Assembly (NCBI RefSeq): GCF_024385465.1
Contig: NZ_JANFLS010000001.1
Location: 806,001 to 870,000, forward strand
From: Arthrobacter sp. zg-Y844
Lineage (GTDB): Bacteria > Actinomycetota > Actinomycetes > Actinomycetales > Micrococcaceae
Direction of reading: 5' to 3'
DNA: 64,000 nt
Shown here: one piece after another, positions 17,304-26,088 of the stretch
Layout: each line of letters begins with the position of its first letter
How positions within the stretch are numbered: position 1 is the first letter of the stretch
Notes under the pieces: model-generated
Database searches by the model: none
What the model was told of the DNA's origin: nothing
What the model saw: only the letters and a program-made list of their open reading frames with translations
Made by a program: the position numbers and the translations under genes

Positions 17304-18193
17304 GCGCTGCATCCGCGGCCGAGCCGGCGCTGCCGGCGGCAACCGCACCGGGAACAGGCCGGGTACCGCCGCTGGCGGCCGGATCCGGTCCCGTCAAGGA
17401 AAACCTGAACCGCACCTGGTGGGACAAGTTCGGCCACTCAACCATCGTCTGGGGCCTGCGCGCGGCAGTACTGGTGGCCTTCCTGGCCCTGTGGCAGATC
17501 ACCGCAGGACCGGTCATCGATATCACCTTCATCAGCAAGCCCAGCCTGATCCTGGAACGGCTGGTGGACTGGATCGCTGACGGCACGCTCTGGACACACA
17601 CCTGGATCACCCTGCAGGAGATCTTGCTCGGGTTCTTCTTCGGAGCCCTTGCCGGCGCCCTGGTGGGATACCTGCTGGCCTCCTTCAACCTGCTCTACCA
17701 GGTGCTGGATCCGTTTATGCTCGCCCTGTATTCCATCCCCAAGGTTGCCCTGGCACCGCTGTTCATCGTGTGGTTCGGCATCGGCATGGACATGAAGGTG
17801 CTGCTGGCAGCCGCCACGGTATTCTTCCTCGTCTTCCTCAACACCGCCGCCGGGGTCCGCGAAGTGGACCGCGGCCTGATCGACGCAGTCCGGCTGATGG
17901 GCGGCAACCGCCGCCATGTCGCCTTCAAGGTCGTACTCCCCTCCTCCATGACCGGCTTCCTCACCGGCTTGAAGGTAGCCATCCCGTACGCACTGATCGG
18001 TGCGGTCATCGGCGAGCTGGTCGCGTCCAACCAGGGACTCGGCTACCTGATCAACGCCTCAGCCGCCCAGTTCGACACTGCCGGCGTCTTCGCCACCCTG
18101 GTGGTGCTCACCATCGTTGCCACCATCCTGAACTCCGGCGTCGCCGTCCTCAGCAAGCGGATCAACCGCTGGAAGCCGCTGGACGAGCACTAA
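17300..18193 (+). CDS. NitT/TauT-type ABC transporter permease
   Basis: Protein of 297 residues with a 45-residue Ala/Pro-rich N-terminal tail and six membrane helices. The coupling loop GVREVDRGLIDAVRLMGG followed by PSSMTGFLTGLKVAIP is typical of SsuC/TauC permeases. It pairs with the ATPase encoded upstream and the binding protein downstream. No substrate can be read from it. Confidence 0.9.
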   Translation: MSAASAAEPALPAATAPGTGRVPPLAAGSGPVKENLNRTWWDKFGHSTIVWGLRAAVLVAFLALWQITAGPVIDITFISKPSLILERLVDWIADGTLWTHTWITLQEILLGFFFGALAGALVGYLLASFNLLYQVLDPFMLALYSIPKVALAPLFIVWFGIGMDMKVLLAAATVFFLVFLNTAAGVREVDRGLIDAVRLMGGNRRHVAFKVVLPSSMTGFLTGLKVAIPYALIGAVIGELVASNQGLGYLINASAAQFDTAGVFATLVVLTIVATILNSGVAVLSKRINRWKPLDEH

Positions 18194-18219
18194 CTCTTCC
18201 TCCACAGATTGGAACTCCA

Positions 18220-19263
18220 ATGTTTGAAACGGTTACCCCCTCCAGGCGCAGCATGCTCAAGTCGATGCTCGTCCTTCCCGCCATCGCCGCCGTGCCCGCC
18301 CTGGCCTCCTGCGCCAACAACGCGGGCAGCTCCGATCCGGGAGTGCTGAATGTGGGCCAGATCAGCGACTCGATCGCGTTTTTCCCACTGTTCGTAGCCG
18401 AGCAGGAGGGCTTCTTCACCGCCGAAGGAGTGACCATGGGAGAACGCCCCCGGCTCGGAACGGGTGCCAAGGTGGCCGCCGCCCTGAAATCGGGCAGCAT
18501 CGATCTCGGCGCCGGCGTCATCACCGACGCGTTCAACCTGTACAAGATCGACGACGACGCGAAACTGGTCAGCGGCCTGGTCACCGAGTACTACGTGGAC
18601 GTGGTGGTGGGGAACAACTTTGACGGGCCCTCCGCTGACGCACCGCTCGAGGAACGGATCCAGGCGCTGGTCGGTAAGCAGATCGGCATCACCGGACCGG
18701 GCAGCGGCACGGAAGCGCTCATGACGTACCTGTTCAAGCAGATCGGCAAGAACGCCCAGACAGATTCCACGATGGTCAACATCGGCAGTGCCGCCACCGC
18801 CGCAATCGGCGCGCTGACCGCCGGCAGGGTGGACGCGCTGTGTTTCTTCCAGCCGATCGGACAGCAGGTTGAAACCGCGGGTGAGGGCAGCATCTACATC
18901 TCCCCGACCCGCGGCGATATCGAAACGCTGCGGTCGCCTATCCACGGCGCAGTGTTCAGCACGGGCGCCCAGATCGAGGCCAAACAGGATCTCGTGGACG
19001 GATTCAACCGTGCACTGGATAAGTCGCTGGCACTGATCCAGGAAAACCCGGAAAAGGCCCGGACCCTCTTGGGCGAGTACCTGAAGGACACCCAACCGCA
19101 GACCGTCGATGCGCTGGTGGCCCTGCTGCCCAAGGAAATCGCCACCTCCACGAAGGTCACCGAGGAGTCCTACAAAGTGGCATCGGCCTTCCACACCGAA
19201 TCCGGGTTGGTGGACGAGGCACCGGACTACGCCGGTTTCGTCCTCGAAACCTCGCAGGCATAA
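18220..19263 (+). CDS. NMT1/SsuA-like ABC transporter substrate-binding lipoprotein
   Basis: Protein of 347 residues. The N-terminus has a twin-arginine-like SRRSMLK followed by a hydrophobic stretch and a lipobox PALASC, so it may be a Tat-exported lipoprotein. The mature part has the type II binding fold of the nitrate/taurine/HMP-binding group, with GKQIGITGPGSGTEALM near residue 150. Relatives bind sulfonates, nitrate or pyrimidines. Given the amidohydrolase-like first gene, a cyclic nitrogen compound is a reasonable guess only. Start ATG is preceded by GGAA; a longer open frame overlaps the permease gene and is not coding. Confidence 0.88.
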   Translation: MFETVTPSRRSMLKSMLVLPAIAAVPALASCANNAGSSDPGVLNVGQISDSIAFFPLFVAEQEGFFTAEGVTMGERPRLGTGAKVAAALKSGSIDLGAGVITDAFNLYKIDDDAKLVSGLVTEYYVDVVVGNNFDGPSADAPLEERIQALVGKQIGITGPGSGTEALMTYLFKQIGKNAQTDSTMVNIGSAATAAIGALTAGRVDALCFFQPIGQQVETAGEGSIYISPTRGDIETLRSPIHGAVFSTGAQIEAKQDLVDGFNRALDKSLALIQENPEKARTLLGEYLKDTQPQTVDALVALLPKEIATSTKVTEESYKVASAFHTESGLVDEAPDYAGFVLETSQA

Positions 19264-19295
19264 AAAACCCGGGGCGGTAGGCCGCCCCGGGTTTT
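19264..19295. terminator. bidirectional terminator
   Basis: A 14-bp perfect stem (AAAACCCGGGGCGG and complement) with a 4-base loop and A/T-rich flanks on both sides lies between the convergent binding-protein and aldehyde dehydrogenase genes. It can serve both strands. Confidence 0.92.
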
Positions 19296-19307
19296 CTGCT
19301 GGACCTA

Positions 19308-20696
19308 CTACTTCTTCTGCGGGGTGCGGATCAGCTTCTTGTTGACGAATTCGGCCATGCCGAACCGTCCCAGCTCGCGGCCCACACCGGAGCGCTTGAC
19401 GCCGCCGAAGGGCAGGTCTTCCTGCGTGCCGGAGGTGCCGTTGATCCAGACCATGCCGCTTTCCAGCTGGTCGGCGACGTTCAGGGCGCGGTCTTCGTCG
19501 GCGCTGAACACCGCTCCGCCCAGGCCGAACGGGGAGTTGTTGGCCAGTTCAATGGCTTCTTCCTCGCTGGACACCTTGTAGATGACGGCGGCGGGACCGA
19601 ACAGCTCCTCGGAGAACGCCCGCATTTCCGGCGTGACATCGGTCAGCACGGTCGGCTGCACGAAGGCACCCGGGCCGTCGATCAGGCTGCCGCCGGTGTG
19701 CAGGGTTGCACCCTTGTCCACGGCGTCGCGGATCTGCTCCACCAGGCCGTCTGCGGCAGCCTGCGTGGAGAGCGGGCCGAAACGGGTTTCCGGCTGCAGC
19801 GGATCGCCGGGTTCAATGGCGGCCATCCGGGCGGTGAACTTCTCCACGAAATCGTCGTAGAGGTCCTCCATCACAATGAAGCGCTTGGCGGCGTTGCAGG
19901 CCTGCCCGCCGTTGCCCATCCGGCCGGCGACGGCGGCCTTGACGGTGGTGTCGAGGTCCTCGGTGTCGAGGACGATGAACGGATCGCTGCCGCCGAGTTC
20001 GAGGACGTACTTCTTCAGGTTCCGGCCGGCCACCTCGGCGACGGCGGAGCCTGCCCGCTCGGAGCCGGTCAGGGACACGCCCTGGATCCGGGCATCCGCG
20101 ATGATGTCCGCGGCCTGCTCGTTGGTGGCGAACAGGTTGACGTAGGCACCCTCGGGTACGCCGGCGTCGGCGAAGATCTGTGCCATCGCCAGGGCGGACT
20201 GCGGGCAGTTGTTCGCATGCTTGAGCAGCACGGTGTTGCCGAGCATCAGATTGGGGCCGGCAAAGCGGGCCACCTGGTAGTACGGGTAGTTCCACGGCAT
20301 GATGCCCAGAAGCGCGCCCACGGGCTCGGTGCGGACCACGGCGTTGCCGCCGCCCTTGACGTCGAGCTGCTCGTCAGCCATGAAGCCGGGGCCCTGGGTG
20401 GCGTAGTACTCGTAGATGTTGGCGGAGAGGGCAACCTCATTCTTCGCCTCGCGCAGCGGCTTGCCCATTTCGAGGGCAATCAGCTTGGCGAGCTCCTCGG
20501 CGCGTTCCCGGTACAGTTCCGCAACGCGGGTGATGACCTTGGTGCGGTTCTCCACGGGCTCGTTCCGCCAGCTGGCGAAGGCCTCATGTGCTGCAGTGAC
20601 GGCCTGGTTGATTTCGGCGTCGGTGGCTTCAGCGAATTCCTGAAGGGTTTCTCCGGTGGCTGGATTTACGCTCTTGTAAGCACTCATATTTGCCAC
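19308..20696 (-). CDS. gabD: succinate-semialdehyde dehydrogenase (NADP-type ALDH)
   Basis: Protein of 462 residues of the ALDH family with catalytic Cys 267 ([12 protein letters not shown]) and Glu 233 ([11 protein letters not shown]). [13 protein letters not shown] and the overall length match the short GabD2/Sad-type succinate-semialdehyde dehydrogenases, which oxidise succinate semialdehyde to succinate in GABA breakdown. Translation may start at Met 1 or at Met 4 (MSAYK). No GABA aminotransferase lies beside it, so it might serve other semialdehydes. Monocistronic; a bidirectional terminator follows. Confidence 0.85.
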   Translation of the reverse strand: MANMSAYKSVNPATGETLQEFAEATDAEINQAVTAAHEAFASWRNEPVENRTKVITRVAELYRERAEELAKLIALEMGKPLREAKNEVALSANIYEYYATQGPGFMADEQLDVKGGGNAVVRTEPVGALLGIMPWNYPYYQVARFAGPNLMLGNTVLLKHANNCPQSALAMAQIFADAGVPEGAYVNLFATNEQAADIIADARIQGVSLTGSERAGSAVAEVAGRNLKKYVLELGGSDPFIVLDTEDLDTTVKAAVAGRMGNGGQACNAAKRFIVMEDLYDDFVEKFTARMAAIEPGDPLQPETRFGPLSTQAAADGLVEQIRDAVDKGATLHTGGSLIDGPGAFVQPTVLTDVTPEMRAFSEELFGPAAVIYKVSSEEEAIELANNSPFGLGGAVFSADEDRALNVADQLESGMVWINGTSGTQEDLPFGGVKRSGVGRELGRFGMAEFVNKKLIRTPQKK

Positions 20697-20770
20697 GCTA
20701 CTCCCTGCAAATCCAGTCTGCGAAAGCCTGGATTTCCGGGACTAAATCCGCGTCGGTTCTTGTTTCAGGG

Positions 20771-20797
20771 GCTTTGCGGCGCGAATTACCGCAAAGC
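20771..20797 (-). terminator. hairpin downstream of the TRIC gene
   Basis: GCTTTGCGG and CCGCAAAGC form a 9-bp stem around a 9-base loop, 17 bases past the TRIC stop codon on the minus strand. Confidence 0.6.
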
Positions 20798-20814
20798 GGA
20801 GCCGCGGCTGCGCG

Positions 20815-21573
20815 TCAGCGGCGGAGTTTCCAGAACTTAGGCCGCGGCCAGCCCTGGCCCGAGCTTCTCCGGTCCTCCGTGCGCGGACGACGGCTCAGCC
20901 GGACGCTGAACTCCCCCGGTCCGGGCAGCCGCCACCCGCGGCGGCGGGCCACCGTGCACAGCACGGCGCAGGTGCCGATGGCCACGCCCATGCCCACGTT
21001 CTGCAAGCCCAGCTGATAGAGGATCACCATTTCGACGGCGGCCACGAGGGCACCGGTGGCGTACAGCGTGTTGCCGCCGAAAATGGCCGGCACGCGGCCC
21101 ACCACGATGTCGCGGATCATGCCGCCGCCCACGGCGGTGACAACGCCGATCAGGATGGCCGGCAGCCATTCCAGCCCCAGCCCCAGCGCCTTGGCCGTGC
21201 CGGTGGCGGCCCAGCAGCCCAGCGCGAAGGCGTCGATCACGATGAGGAACCGGTTGGCCCATTTGCCCTTGAGCTCAATGGCATAGGCAATGACGGCTCC
21301 GGCGATTGCTGCAAAGAGATAAGCGGGGTTTGTCAGCGCTACGGGGGTGCCGGCCTGCAGGAGGGTGTCACGCAACACGCCGCCGCCCAACGCCGAGGTG
21401 AGCGCCAGGACCAGGAAACCCACCGGGTCCATCCGCAGCTGCCGCGCGACCGCGCCGCCGAGGACTCCGTTCGCCAGCACCCCGGCGAGATCGACGGCGT
21501 CGAACACCGCCCTCGGGTCGAAAAGATCCACGCCGCTCCTGCTGTTTCCGTTGCCCGTTCTGCCGCCGTTCAT
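20815..21573 (-). CDS. TRIC/UPF0126 family cation channel protein
   Basis: Protein of 252 residues with seven membrane helices made of two homologous UPF0126 units. Each unit carries the glycine motif of the trimeric intracellular cation channel family: SALGGGVLRDTLL and TAVGGGMIRDIVVG. Bacterial TRIC proteins are homotrimeric K+/cation channels. The C-terminal 45 residues are basic and cytoplasmic. The start at 21573 (MNGGRTG) was chosen because the extra N-terminal residues of a longer frame are encoded inside the intergenic hairpin repeat. Confidence 0.88.
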   Translation of the reverse strand: MNGGRTGNGNSRSGVDLFDPRAVFDAVDLAGVLANGVLGGAVARQLRMDPVGFLVLALTSALGGGVLRDTLLQAGTPVALTNPAYLFAAIAGAVIAYAIELKGKWANRFLIVIDAFALGCWAATGTAKALGLGLEWLPAILIGVVTAVGGGMIRDIVVGRVPAIFGGNTLYATGALVAAVEMVILYQLGLQNVGMGVAIGTCAVLCTVARRRGWRLPGPGEFSVRLSRRPRTEDRRSSGQGWPRPKFWKLRR

Positions 21574-21599
21574 TCTACGTGGCTGCGGGCCCGGAAAAT

Positions 21600-21680
21600 C
21601 CTGCGGTTTGTGCAAATCCCTCCGCTGCGCAGCGGAGGAATTCACCCAAACCGCAGGGATTCAGACAAACCGGGGGTTTT
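21600..21680. repeat. intergenic hairpin repeat, copy 1
   Basis: Outer arms CCTGCGGTTTG (21600-21610) and CAAACCGCAGG (21647-21657) enclose a perfect 20-bp palindrome CCTCCGCTGCGCAGCGGAGG (21619-21638), followed by GACAAACCGGGGG. Related structures occur at 52749-52835 and 58541-58626. The layout resembles a REP/BIME-type element. Confidence 0.7.
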
Positions 21681-21741
21681 ACAGCCGGCGGCGGAATGAA
21701 CCTGAAGCCACCGTGACAAATATTAACGGGGCTAAACGGGA

Positions 21742-22029
21742 TCAGCCGTCCCCCGGGGGATAGTCCTCGTCACTCCCCGGTACGTCTGCTTTCTGTTCCA
21801 GGATGTCGGCCTCGGACCCGTCCGGGTGGATTTCACCTTCCGGTCCGGCGTCGCCTGCGCCCGGAACTGCGGGAATGTCCTGCTCAATGCCGTCCGCCTC
21901 GGAACCGTCCCGGTGGATTTCACCTTCCGGTCCGGCGTCGCCTGCACCGGGAACCGCGGGCAGTGACTGCTCGGCCCGGTCACCCTCCGAACCGTCGGGA
22001 ATTACCGGTTGGTCAGCGTCCTTACGCAT
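21742..22029 (-). CDS. small acidic repeat protein of unknown function
   Basis: Protein of 95 residues, very acidic (Asp/Glu) with Pro and Gly and no hydrophobic core, so probably disordered. Residues 20-48 and 49-77 are two tandem 29-residue repeats (core PAVPGAGDAGPEGEIH) with 24 of 29 positions identical. GGAGG lies eight bases before the ATG, which supports translation. No known domain is recognised. A binding or spacer role, or a cation-rich-partner role, cannot be told apart. Confidence 0.65.
   Translation of the reverse strand: MRKDADQPVIPDGSEGDRAEQSLPAVPGAGDAGPEGEIHRDGSEADGIEQDIPAVPGAGDAGPEGEIHPDGSEADILEQKADVPGSDEDYPPGDG
21799..21972. repeat. 87-bp tandem duplication inside the acidic-protein gene
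   Basis: Two adjacent 87-bp units (29 codons each) with a long nearly identical block around GGATTTCACCTTCCGGTCCG. In-frame duplication explains the protein repeat; slippage could vary copy number. Confidence 0.8.
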
Positions 22030-22127
22030 ATGCGTGCCTCCAATGCAGGTTGCCGTGGCCGCCGGGGCGGCTTCCGTCCCTTCTGTCTATCACCGAAGCC
22101 GCCCAGTAGAAATAGCCTGCGGACGGG

Positions 22128-23180
22128 TCAGGCGTCGTCCCGCAGGTCCAGCACCACCTTGATGTCCCCGTCGCGGTCCTCGAAGGCCTGTGCATAGTCC
22201 GCCAGCGGAACCCGGCGGGAGATCAGCTGCTCAAGCCACCGTGCATCGCTCTTGGCCAGGGCCGCGGCCGCCTTGAGGTAGTGGCGGCGGTTGGCGTTGA
22301 CGGTGCCGAAGACCACGCGGTTGTCCATCACCAGGTTCAGGTTCAGGGCACCCAGGTCCACGGGCTGCTCGCCATCGGGCTCGGAGACCCCGGTGAGGCA
22401 GGTGACCGAGTTTTTGGCGCCGTGCTGCAGCACGTCATTGATCACCGTGGGCACCCCGGTGCATTCGATGATGATGTCCGGGTTGATGCCGGATTCGGGG
22501 AGGGTGTCGGTGTGGAAGACGGCGCCAAGTTCCTTGGTCAGCTTCTCCTTCGGTCCGTCCTCTTCCAGGTCGAAGACGTGCACTTCGAGTCCGCGCTGCA
22601 CCCCGAACAAGGCACCGAGCAGTCCCACGGGCCCGGCGCCGGTCACGGCGACAACCTGCGGCCGGAAGTAGGCGCGGCCGCCGATCCGGTCGATCTGTTC
22701 CCAGGCCTTGGCCAGGATGGTGGCGGGTTCCAGCAGGACCCCTACGCGTTCCAGGGAGGGTTCGAGCTTCACCATGTCATCGGGGTCCCCGCGCCAATAT
22801 TCGCGCGCGAAACCGTCGAGTCCTTCAATACCGTGTTCGGTGTAGGTTCCGGTCAGGCACATGTCCCACTCGCCGGCGGCGCAGGCCCGGCAGTTTTCCG
22901 CACAGGGTCGGCGGACAATCCCGACCACCAGGTCCCCGGCGGCAAGGTCCGAGCCCTCGGGTGCCTCGACGACGCGGCCCAGGTTCTCGTGTCCCATCAC
23001 CAGGTAGTCCCGGTCCTCGGGTGCGGTGCCGAATTCGGCGGCAATGACTTCGCGGTCGGTGGCGCACAGGCCCACCGCGAGCGTCTCCACCAGCACGCTG
23101 CCTTCACCGGCTTCCGGCTCGGGAAGATCCCGCAACTCCAGCGAGTCCTTCTGCCCGGGGGTGATTATCAATGCCTGCAT
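22128..23180 (-). CDS. glucose 1-dehydrogenase-type zinc alcohol dehydrogenase (MDR)
   Basis: Protein of 350 residues of the medium-chain dehydrogenase family. The catalytic-domain start (VGLCATDREVI, then MGHENLG), the structural-zinc-like cysteines (RRPCAENCRACAAGEWDMC) and the Rossmann motif GAGPVGLLG are visible. The C-terminal domain resembles archaeal glucose dehydrogenase (Glu_dehyd_C), giving D-glucose to gluconolactone with NAD(P). Start ATG 23180 follows AAGGAAA. An SMP-30 lactonase and a GntP permease lie within 5 kb, compatible with gluconate metabolism. Substrate is inferred from family. Confidence 0.8.
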   Translation of the reverse strand: MQALIITPGQKDSLELRDLPEPEAGEGSVLVETLAVGLCATDREVIAAEFGTAPEDRDYLVMGHENLGRVVEAPEGSDLAAGDLVVGIVRRPCAENCRACAAGEWDMCLTGTYTEHGIEGLDGFAREYWRGDPDDMVKLEPSLERVGVLLEPATILAKAWEQIDRIGGRAYFRPQVVAVTGAGPVGLLGALFGVQRGLEVHVFDLEEDGPKEKLTKELGAVFHTDTLPESGINPDIIIECTGVPTVINDVLQHGAKNSVTCLTGVSEPDGEQPVDLGALNLNLVMDNRVVFGTVNANRRHYLKAAAALAKSDARWLEQLISRRVPLADYAQAFEDRDGDIKVVLDLRDDA

Positions 23181-23285
23181 GTGGTTTCCTTCCCGCGGCT
23201 GCTTGCTGTCTGTATCCCAGATTAGCGCCGCGGCCGCGCCGGTAAGACTCGGCACAGGCAGAGCCGAAACGGCCGCGGAAACAAT

Positions 23286-23314
23286 GAAGGCCCGCCCCAT
23301 GGGGGCAGGCCTTC
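23286..23314 (-). terminator. tmRNA terminator
   Basis: GAAGGCCCGCCCC and GGGGCAGGCCTTC form a 13-bp stem (one mismatch) with a 3-base loop, seven bases past the tmRNA 3' end. Confidence 0.8.
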
Positions 23315-23320
23315 AAAATA

Positions 23321-23690
23321 TGGTGGAGATGGGGGGAATCGAACCCCCGTCCGGTGTTGTTTTGTCAGGGCTTCTCCGGGCGCAGTATGCGTCGGATTTT
23401 CTCGGCCCCAGCCATCCTGCATACAGGTGGCTGATCCGGGCCCAGCCGTCAAAATGTCCCGAACACCCCGACGGCGGGAGTGTTCGGCAGTGGCCCTCTA
23501 AACGACGCCAGGATCCGGAGCGAGAGCGACTCCGGGCTGACGGACTACTCCGGCTGCTTAGGCAGCGAGAGCGAAGTCAGTGCGCATAGGTTTGGCACTT
23601 ATTGTTTTGCAGAGAGCGTTAACGAGATAACTCTGCGTTCTCGGCCCGCTTCCCCTGGCTCAACAAACATCGTCGAAACCGATCATCCCC
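23321..23690 (-). ncRNA. ssrA: transfer-messenger RNA (tmRNA)
   Basis: A 370-nt minus-strand RNA. The 5' end GGGGATGATCGGTTTCGAC and the 3' end with GGGGGTTCGATTCCCCCC (T arm) and an encoded CCA form the tRNA-like half. The acceptor stem includes the G3-U pair that marks alanine charging. The internal reading frame at 23596-23558 encodes AKPMRTDFALAA followed by TAA, the proteolysis tag; ending in ALAA is diagnostic. It rescues stalled ribosomes with SmpB, which is not encoded here. Open frames crossing this interval are spurious. Confidence 0.96.
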
Positions 23691-23836
23691 GTATTGAGTT
23701 ACCAAGCACCGTTTCCGGCGGCGACCCTCCCGGGCCGTCCACAGATTTTAACGACGCCGGCCCGCGGATCATTCCCGCTCGGCCGCACCTTTTTGATGCG
23801 GTGCGGGATGTGAGGAGGCGCGGACCGGCCAGGCGG

Positions 23837-24133
23837 CTAGCGGCGTCGGCCGAAAATCAGCGAAGCTGCGGCCACGGCACCCGTGACGGTGTAGACGGCA
23901 GGCCAGGCGCCCATCTTCTTGGCGAGCGGATGGGAGAGGCCGAAGGCGGCTACATAGCCTGCGGTCAGTGCCGCGGCGGTGCCCGTTCCGGCGTCTCGCT
24001 TCCAGAGGGCAAATGCACCGGCTCCGGCGGCGGCGAGCACGGCTCCGCCCAGCTGGCGGTTACCGGTGGAACGTGCGGTCTGGTAGCCGCCGATCAGGCC
24101 GGCGGAGGTGATCAAAGGGGTCAGCAGGGACAA
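23837..24133 (-). CDS. small membrane protein of unknown function
   Basis: Protein of 98 residues with three to four hydrophobic, Ala/Gly-rich helices and a basic C-terminal GRRR. The start is TTG preceded by GAGGAG at good spacing. It resembles uncharacterised actinobacterial membrane proteins; no function can be assigned. The 146 bases between it and tmRNA hold the tmRNA promoter region and no gene. Confidence 0.65.
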   Translation of the reverse strand: MSLLTPLITSAGLIGGYQTARSTGNRQLGGAVLAAAGAGAFALWKRDAGTGTAAALTAGYVAAFGLSHPLAKKMGAWPAVYTVTGAVAAASLIFGRRR

Positions 24134-24382
24134 GGTTTTCTCCTCGAAATAGGCAACACCTCCAGCTTATGCCGGGGTCCGTGCCGCCCGCTTCCTGCGT
24201 CGGACCAACCGGGCGGCGGACGGCACGAGATCCCAGCCGGTGGTACGCCTGACACCTAGTGTGACCACTCCCGTACCACCAGCACCACAGCGTGGGACCC
24301 TCTGCGCGGGACGGCACCCGCGGGGACCACAGCCGCCGTCGTAGACTGGTGCCCGCCAACAGCGGAGCACGAGCGGAGGACC

Positions 24383-25045
24383 GTGGCAGATTCCCGAACC
24401 CTACTCACGGAGCTGGAAAACCGGATCTCGGCGCTGGCCTCGGCTTCGGCTGGAACCGTGGTCATCGGCGTCGCCGGTGCCCCCGGAGCAGGAAAGACCA
24501 CCCTCGTGGAATCCCTGGTCCGCGAGCTGAACGGCGCCGTCGACGACGTCGAGTCGCAGCGCTTTGCCCACATTCCCATGGACGGCTTCCACCTCTCGGA
24601 CCGGGAGCTGACCCGTCTCGGGCTGCTGGGGCGCAAGGGCGCCCCGGAAACCTTCGACGCCTACGGCTATGCGGCGCTCCTGGAACGCCTCCGGTCACCG
24701 CGGACCGCCGTGGTCTACGCGCCCGGTTTCGAGCGGACGCTGGAACAGCCGCTGGCCGGCGACATTCCGGTGTTTCCGGCAGCGAAGGTGATCCTGACGG
24801 AGGGGAACTATCTGTTGCTGGACCGCCCGGAATGGCGTGAGGTCCGCTCCCGGTGCACCGAGGTCTGGTACTGCCAGCCCGACGAAGACCAACGCGTGCA
24901 GCGCCTGGTGGAGCGGCATGTCCGGTTCGGGAAGACGCCGGAAGCGGCCGCCGCCTGGGTCCGGGACGTCGACGGCCCCAATGCGCAGCTGGTCCAGGAG
25001 TCCAAACACCGGGCCGACGTCGTCATCCGGCCGGCCTGGACGTGA
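24383..25045 (+). CDS. P-loop nucleoside/sugar kinase family protein
   Basis: Protein of 220 residues with Walker A GAPGAGKTT near residue 35, MDGFHLSD (a uridine-kinase-like substrate motif) near 67, and EGNYLLLDRPEW near 135. The pattern is that of the PRK/uridine kinase-like group (YggC/Yfh7 type), whose natural substrate is mostly undetermined. The start is GTG behind GCGGAGG. It is followed 103 bases later by the SMP-30 lactonase gene, so a sugar or sugar-acid kinase role is conceivable. The 249 bases before it contain no gene. Confidence 0.78.
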   Translation: MADSRTLLTELENRISALASASAGTVVIGVAGAPGAGKTTLVESLVRELNGAVDDVESQRFAHIPMDGFHLSDRELTRLGLLGRKGAPETFDAYGYAALLERLRSPRTAVVYAPGFERTLEQPLAGDIPVFPAAKVILTEGNYLLLDRPEWREVRSRCTEVWYCQPDEDQRVQRLVERHVRFGKTPEAAAAWVRDVDGPNAQLVQESKHRADVVIRPAWT

Positions 25046-25148
25046 CGAGGGGTGCCTTTGGGCGGGCGCCGCAGCCTCGCGTATAAAAGGACGCAGACCA
25101 CCCGCACGAAAAGCAGGCCCGGCCGGACCTTCAGAAGGAGACAACGCA

Positions 25149-26069
25149 ATGGACGCACGCCCCTCGACACTGCTGGAAGACGGAGCCTCGCTGGAGCAGG
25201 TGGGTACGGGCGCGGTCTGGGCGGAGGGTCCCGTCTGGGTCCCTCAGCGCAACGCGGTGCGCTACAGCGACGTGCGGTCCAACCGGATCCTGGAGTACAG
25301 CGAAACCACCGGCGAGCTCAGCGTATACGGCTCCGACATCGAGTTCACCAACGGCCGGGCGCTGGACGCGGACGGCTCCGTGGTGCAGTGCTCGCACGGG
25401 CGCAGGGCCGTGGAACGGGACCGCAACGGCACCGTGGAAACCCTGGTGGACCGCTTCGGCGAGGTCCGCTTCAACTCGCCCAACGACGTCGTCGTGAAGT
25501 CCGACGGCACCATCTGGTTCTCGGATCCCTCCTACGGGATCGACAACCCGGCCGAAGGCCACCCCGGCGAGCTGGAGTACGGAGACCGGTACGTGTTCCG
25601 CTTTGATCCGGCCAGCGGCGAACTCACCGCGGTGATCACCGACATCATGGCCCCCAACGGGCTGGCGTTCTCCCCGGACGAGTCCGTCCTCTACGTTTCC
25701 GACACCGCCGAAGAGGCCGTCTCGCCGTACGGCCCGGCGCAGTCCGAGGGCAACCCGATCCGTGCCTACGACGTCATCGAGGGCCGGCAGGCGAAGAACG
25801 GCCGGGTGTTCGTGCGCGTTGCCCCCGGTGTGCCCGACGGGTTCCGGGTGGATACGGACGGGAACATCTGGTCCTCCGGCGGCGACGGCGTGCGGGTGTT
25901 TTCACCGGCCGGCGAGCTGCTCGAACACATCCCGGTGCCCGAAACCGTCAGCAACGTCTGCTTCGGCGGGCAGGACGGCCGGACGCTGTATATGACGGCA
26001 ACCACCAGCCTGTACCGGATCCGTACTACGGCCAGCGACGCCGCGGCGGCCCTGCGTACGCAGCGGTAA
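25149..26069 (+). CDS. SMP-30/gluconolactonase family hydrolase
   Basis: Protein of 306 residues with the six-bladed beta-propeller of the SMP-30/LRE family: WAEGPVWVPQ with the metal-binding Glu near residue 28, SPNDVVVKSDGTIWFSDPSYG around 120-140 supplying the Asn and other metal ligands, and a late Asp in VPDGFRVDTDGN. Members hydrolyse sugar lactones such as gluconolactone with a divalent metal. ATG 25149 has GAAGGAG upstream. Together with glucose dehydrogenase and GntP nearby it suggests gluconate formation and use; that link is inference. Confidence 0.85.
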   Translation: MDARPSTLLEDGASLEQVGTGAVWAEGPVWVPQRNAVRYSDVRSNRILEYSETTGELSVYGSDIEFTNGRALDADGSVVQCSHGRRAVERDRNGTVETLVDRFGEVRFNSPNDVVVKSDGTIWFSDPSYGIDNPAEGHPGELEYGDRYVFRFDPASGELTAVITDIMAPNGLAFSPDESVLYVSDTAEEAVSPYGPAQSEGNPIRAYDVIEGRQAKNGRVFVRVAPGVPDGFRVDTDGNIWSSGGDGVRVFSPAGELLEHIPVPETVSNVCFGGQDGRTLYMTATTSLYRIRTTASDAAAALRTQR

Positions 26070-26088
26070 CGACGGCTGCGGCTGCGGC

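Noticed and set aside
17770-18219. N-terminal extension of the SsuA-like binding protein
   Set aside because: It overlaps the permease gene in another frame and the true N-terminus at 18220 gives a clean signal peptide.
23480-24259. 259-codon plus-strand frame through the tmRNA
   Set aside because: It crosses the tmRNA, which is unambiguous from its ends and tag, and then runs antisense to a plausible membrane protein gene.
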